In this document: one piece after another, positions 13,858 to 15,342 of the stretch
How the letters are laid out: each line of letters starts with the position of its first letter
How positions within the stretch are numbered: position 1 is the stretch's first letter
Assembly (NCBI GenBank): GCA_025360395.1
Contig: JANYCH010000023.1
Span: 1-15,342, forward strand
DNA: 15,342 nt
From: Cytophagales bacterium
GTDB taxonomy: Bacteria; Bacteroidota; Bacteroidia; Cytophagales; UBA9547
Direction: 5' to 3'
Translations under genes and position numbers: made by a program
Notes under the pieces: model-generated
The model's database searches: none
The model's input: the letters and a program-made list of their open reading frames with translations, nothing else
Told to the model about the DNA's origin: nothing

Positions 13858-14166
13858 ATGGTAATTGAACAACTCAAAACATCTTTTGAAAATCTAAGAG
13901 AAATCATCCTTCTCAACAGTTGGACAGAATGCACAGGTAGGCGTATCTATCGCTTTGTCGATGATAATATAATAATCAACGGAAAAATGGTTGGTAAATT
14001 TAAAATTTCTTCTAGCAAAGAAGTGCTGATAAGTTTTTTTAGCCTCGATTTCGAAGTAAGATTAGTAGATTCAAACCATATTAATTTAGTTGATCATTTT
14101 GGCAAGAACTCCATGAAATGGACAAGAGCTATTTCATCTGATTCCAGGGAAACCTTTTTGGTTTGA
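13858..14166 (+). CDS. Hypothetical protein, 102 residues
   Basis: Unrecognised small protein with no signal peptide or membrane helix. An N-terminal amphipathic helix (VIEQLKTSFENLREIILL, about 2-19) is followed by a mostly beta-strand pattern (RRIYRFVDDNIIINGKMVGKFKIS, then VLISFFSLDFEVRLVDSNHINLVDHFG, then MKWTRAI), which suggests a small beta-barrel or sandwich of the lipocalin-like kind. It starts 29 bases after the broken repeat gene and ends 41 bases before the D-lactate dehydrogenase start. Codon use looks like that of the flanking genes, and no overlapping alternative frame is better. Function cannot be assigned, and expression from its own promoter is not evident. Confidence 0.55.
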   Translation: MVIEQLKTSFENLREIILLNSWTECTGRRIYRFVDDNIIINGKMVGKFKISSSKEVLISFFSLDFEVRLVDSNHINLVDHFGKNSMKWTRAISSDSRETFLV

Positions 14167-14207
14167 TCTGGCGATTCTTTTATTCTTTTAAAATAGAAAC
14201 ACATCTT

Positions 14208-15212
14208 ATGAAAGTTTCAGTTTTCAGTACCAAACCTTTTGAAAAAGTCTATCTGGACCAGGCTAATGCAGGCAGACATCATATCACTTATTTTACAGAG
14301 CCTTTATCCATTGACACAGTTCATCTGGCGGCCAATGATGAGGCGATTTCAGTATTTACCAATGACGATTGCTCACCTGAAGTACTTCAGAAATTAAAAG
14401 AAACAGGGGTTAAACACATTGCCATCCGTTCCACAGGACATGATTTCATTGATGAAACCATTGCGGCTTCTCTGAATATTTCAGCTGCCAATGTACCAGC
14501 TTATTCCCCTTATTCTATTGCAGAACATGCGGTGGCTCTTATGCTTGCGCTCAACCGCAAACTTATCTGGGCCAATCATAATGTCAAAGAATATAATTTC
14601 CTTTTAAACGATCTTATTGGTTTTGACATGAATGGCAAAACTGTAGGAATAATAGGATGCGGAAACATTGGGGCGGTCCTGGCTAAGATTCTTAACGGTT
14701 TTGGATGCAGGCTGCTTATTTATGACCTGAAAGAAAATGAGGCGCTTAAATCCAGCTATAATGCACGGTATTGCAGCCTGGAAGAACTTGCCTCTAATTC
14801 TGATATAATCTCTATTCATGTTCCCTTAAACCTCGGAACCAAACACCTTATAAACGATGAATTGATTAGTAAAATGAAGAAAAACATGATGCTTATTAAT
14901 ACAGGAAGAGGTGCCGTAATTGATACGGATGCAGTGATCCGTGGGTTGGAGTCAGGAATTATTGGTTACCTAGGTATTGACGTTTACGAAAAAGAAAAAC
15001 CACTTTTCTTTGCTGACCACTCGAACGATATTCCTGCTGATCCTACCTTTTCAAGATTACTAAGTTTTAAAAATGTTCTCATCACAGGACACCAGGCTTT
15101 CCTTACAAAAAACGCCCTTAAAAACATTGCTGATACAACAATCTTCAATCTGGACTGCTGGCAAAAAGGTGAATATTCTCCCAACGAGCTTCTGAAATAT
15201 TCACTGGTTTAA
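14208..15212 (+). CDS. ldhA: D-lactate dehydrogenase-like 2-hydroxyacid dehydrogenase
   Basis: NAD-dependent D-2-hydroxyacid dehydrogenase, most like fermentative D-lactate dehydrogenase (pyruvate + NADH to D-lactate + NAD). 334 residues, normal for the family. A longer frame from the TTG at 14163 is unlikely; the ATG at 14208 opens with MKVSVFSTKPFEK, the standard first strand. Landmarks: PYSIAEHAVALMLALNRK (101-118), the nucleotide-binding GCGNIG (150-155) with Asp173 at the end of the second strand (selects NAD over NADP), and catalytic Arg234 (NTGRG), Glu263 (DVYEKEK) and His295 (TGHQAF). These lie almost exactly at the positions known for Lactobacillus D-LDH (235, 264, 296). Its presence near pta-ackA suggests shared use in fermentation. 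The exact substrate could also be another 2-oxoacid. Confidence 0.9.
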   Translation: MKVSVFSTKPFEKVYLDQANAGRHHITYFTEPLSIDTVHLAANDEAISVFTNDDCSPEVLQKLKETGVKHIAIRSTGHDFIDETIAASLNISAANVPAYSPYSIAEHAVALMLALNRKLIWANHNVKEYNFLLNDLIGFDMNGKTVGIIGCGNIGAVLAKILNGFGCRLLIYDLKENEALKSSYNARYCSLEELASNSDIISIHVPLNLGTKHLINDELISKMKKNMMLINTGRGAVIDTDAVIRGLESGIIGYLGIDVYEKEKPLFFADHSNDIPADPTFSRLLSFKNVLITGHQAFLTKNALKNIADTTIFNLDCWQKGEYSPNELLKYSLV

Positions 15213-15216
15213 TAAT

Positions 15217-15342
15217 GTTGGCTTCGGCTTCGCTCAGCCAACGTCTCTGGCCTGCTCGTTGAGCGGTGCCGAAACGGTAGGTCGTTGAGCGGAGCCGTTT
15301 TCGTTGAGCGGAGTCGAAACGAATTGCTATGAGTTGGCTTCG
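15217..15342. repeat. Cluster of GC-rich REP-like repeats
   Basis: Starting 5 bases after the dehydrogenase stop, GTTGGCT (15217-15223) and AGCCAAC (15236-15242) form a hairpin. Then come three near-copies of CGTTGAGCGG(A/T)G(C/T)CG at 15257-15271, 15283-15297 and 15302-15316; the first and third extend to the full 20-base unit ending GAAACG (to 15276 and 15321). The last ten bases (15333-15342, GTTGGCTTCG) repeat 15217-15226, so another hairpin copy is cut by the window edge. Units of the type CGTTGAGCGGAGTCGAA are widespread intergenic repeats in Bacteroidetes (from memory). No gene is seen in this stretch. Confidence 0.8.

Noticed and set aside
14163..14207. TTG-initiated N-terminal extension of the D-lactate dehydrogenase
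   Set aside because: The extra 15 residues precede the canonical first strand; the ATG at 14208 gives the standard family start.

Overview
The window reads as a piece of a Bacteroidetes chromosome, probably Cytophagales-like (inferred). The signs are signal peptides ending in 'Ala-Gln', a porin-type outer-membrane barrel ending in Phe, weak or absent Shine-Dalgarno sequences, and a promoter with the Bacteroidetes -7 motif TAnnTTTG. No exact genus can be assigned from sequence alone.

Region 1 (1-5998, + strand) is an almost complete N-ATPase operon in the diagnostic order atpD-C-Q-R-B-E-F-A-G. N-ATPases are a second, horizontally mobile type of F1Fo ATPase. There is no separate delta gene (atpH). 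Instead the b subunit carries a C-terminal segment that looks like the delta/OSCP C-terminus. The two accessory membrane proteins AtpQ and AtpR are present, and subunit c has an ion-binding glutamate in each helix. atpD is cut by the window edge.

Region 2 (about 5920-7805, + strand) is an apparently AT-richer accessory insert holding a two-gene AbiEi/AbiEii-like (type IV) toxin-antitoxin pair. Its start is remarkable. Four copies of a hexamer form a perfectly symmetric operator (TGTTCA twice, then TGAACA twice) that overlaps the promoter and reaches the antitoxin start codon. The same DNA encodes the last residues and stop codon of AtpG, whose C-terminus therefore appears to have been replaced or extended.

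Region 3 (7853-11158, - strand) is pta-ackA, the phosphotransacetylase/acetate kinase pathway that makes ATP from acetyl-CoA. Region 4 (11392-13485, + strand) is a secreted YceI-family protein followed by an outer-membrane beta-barrel protein and a clear hairpin terminator. Region 5 (13534-15212, + strand) holds a small secreted repeat protein broken by one extra base, a 102-residue protein of unknown function, and a D-lactate dehydrogenase-like enzyme. The window ends in a cluster of GC-rich, REP-like intergenic repeats.

Taken together, the ATPase, acetate pathway and D-lactate dehydrogenase suggest an overflow or low-oxygen energy module (inference): ATP from acetyl phosphate, NADH re-oxidation to lactate, and a second rotary ATPase to manage the ion gradient. 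The toxin-antitoxin pair looks like a later insertion at the end of the ATPase operon. No rRNA, tRNA, CRISPR array or transposase was seen, and no intergenic stretch exceeds about 235 bases.
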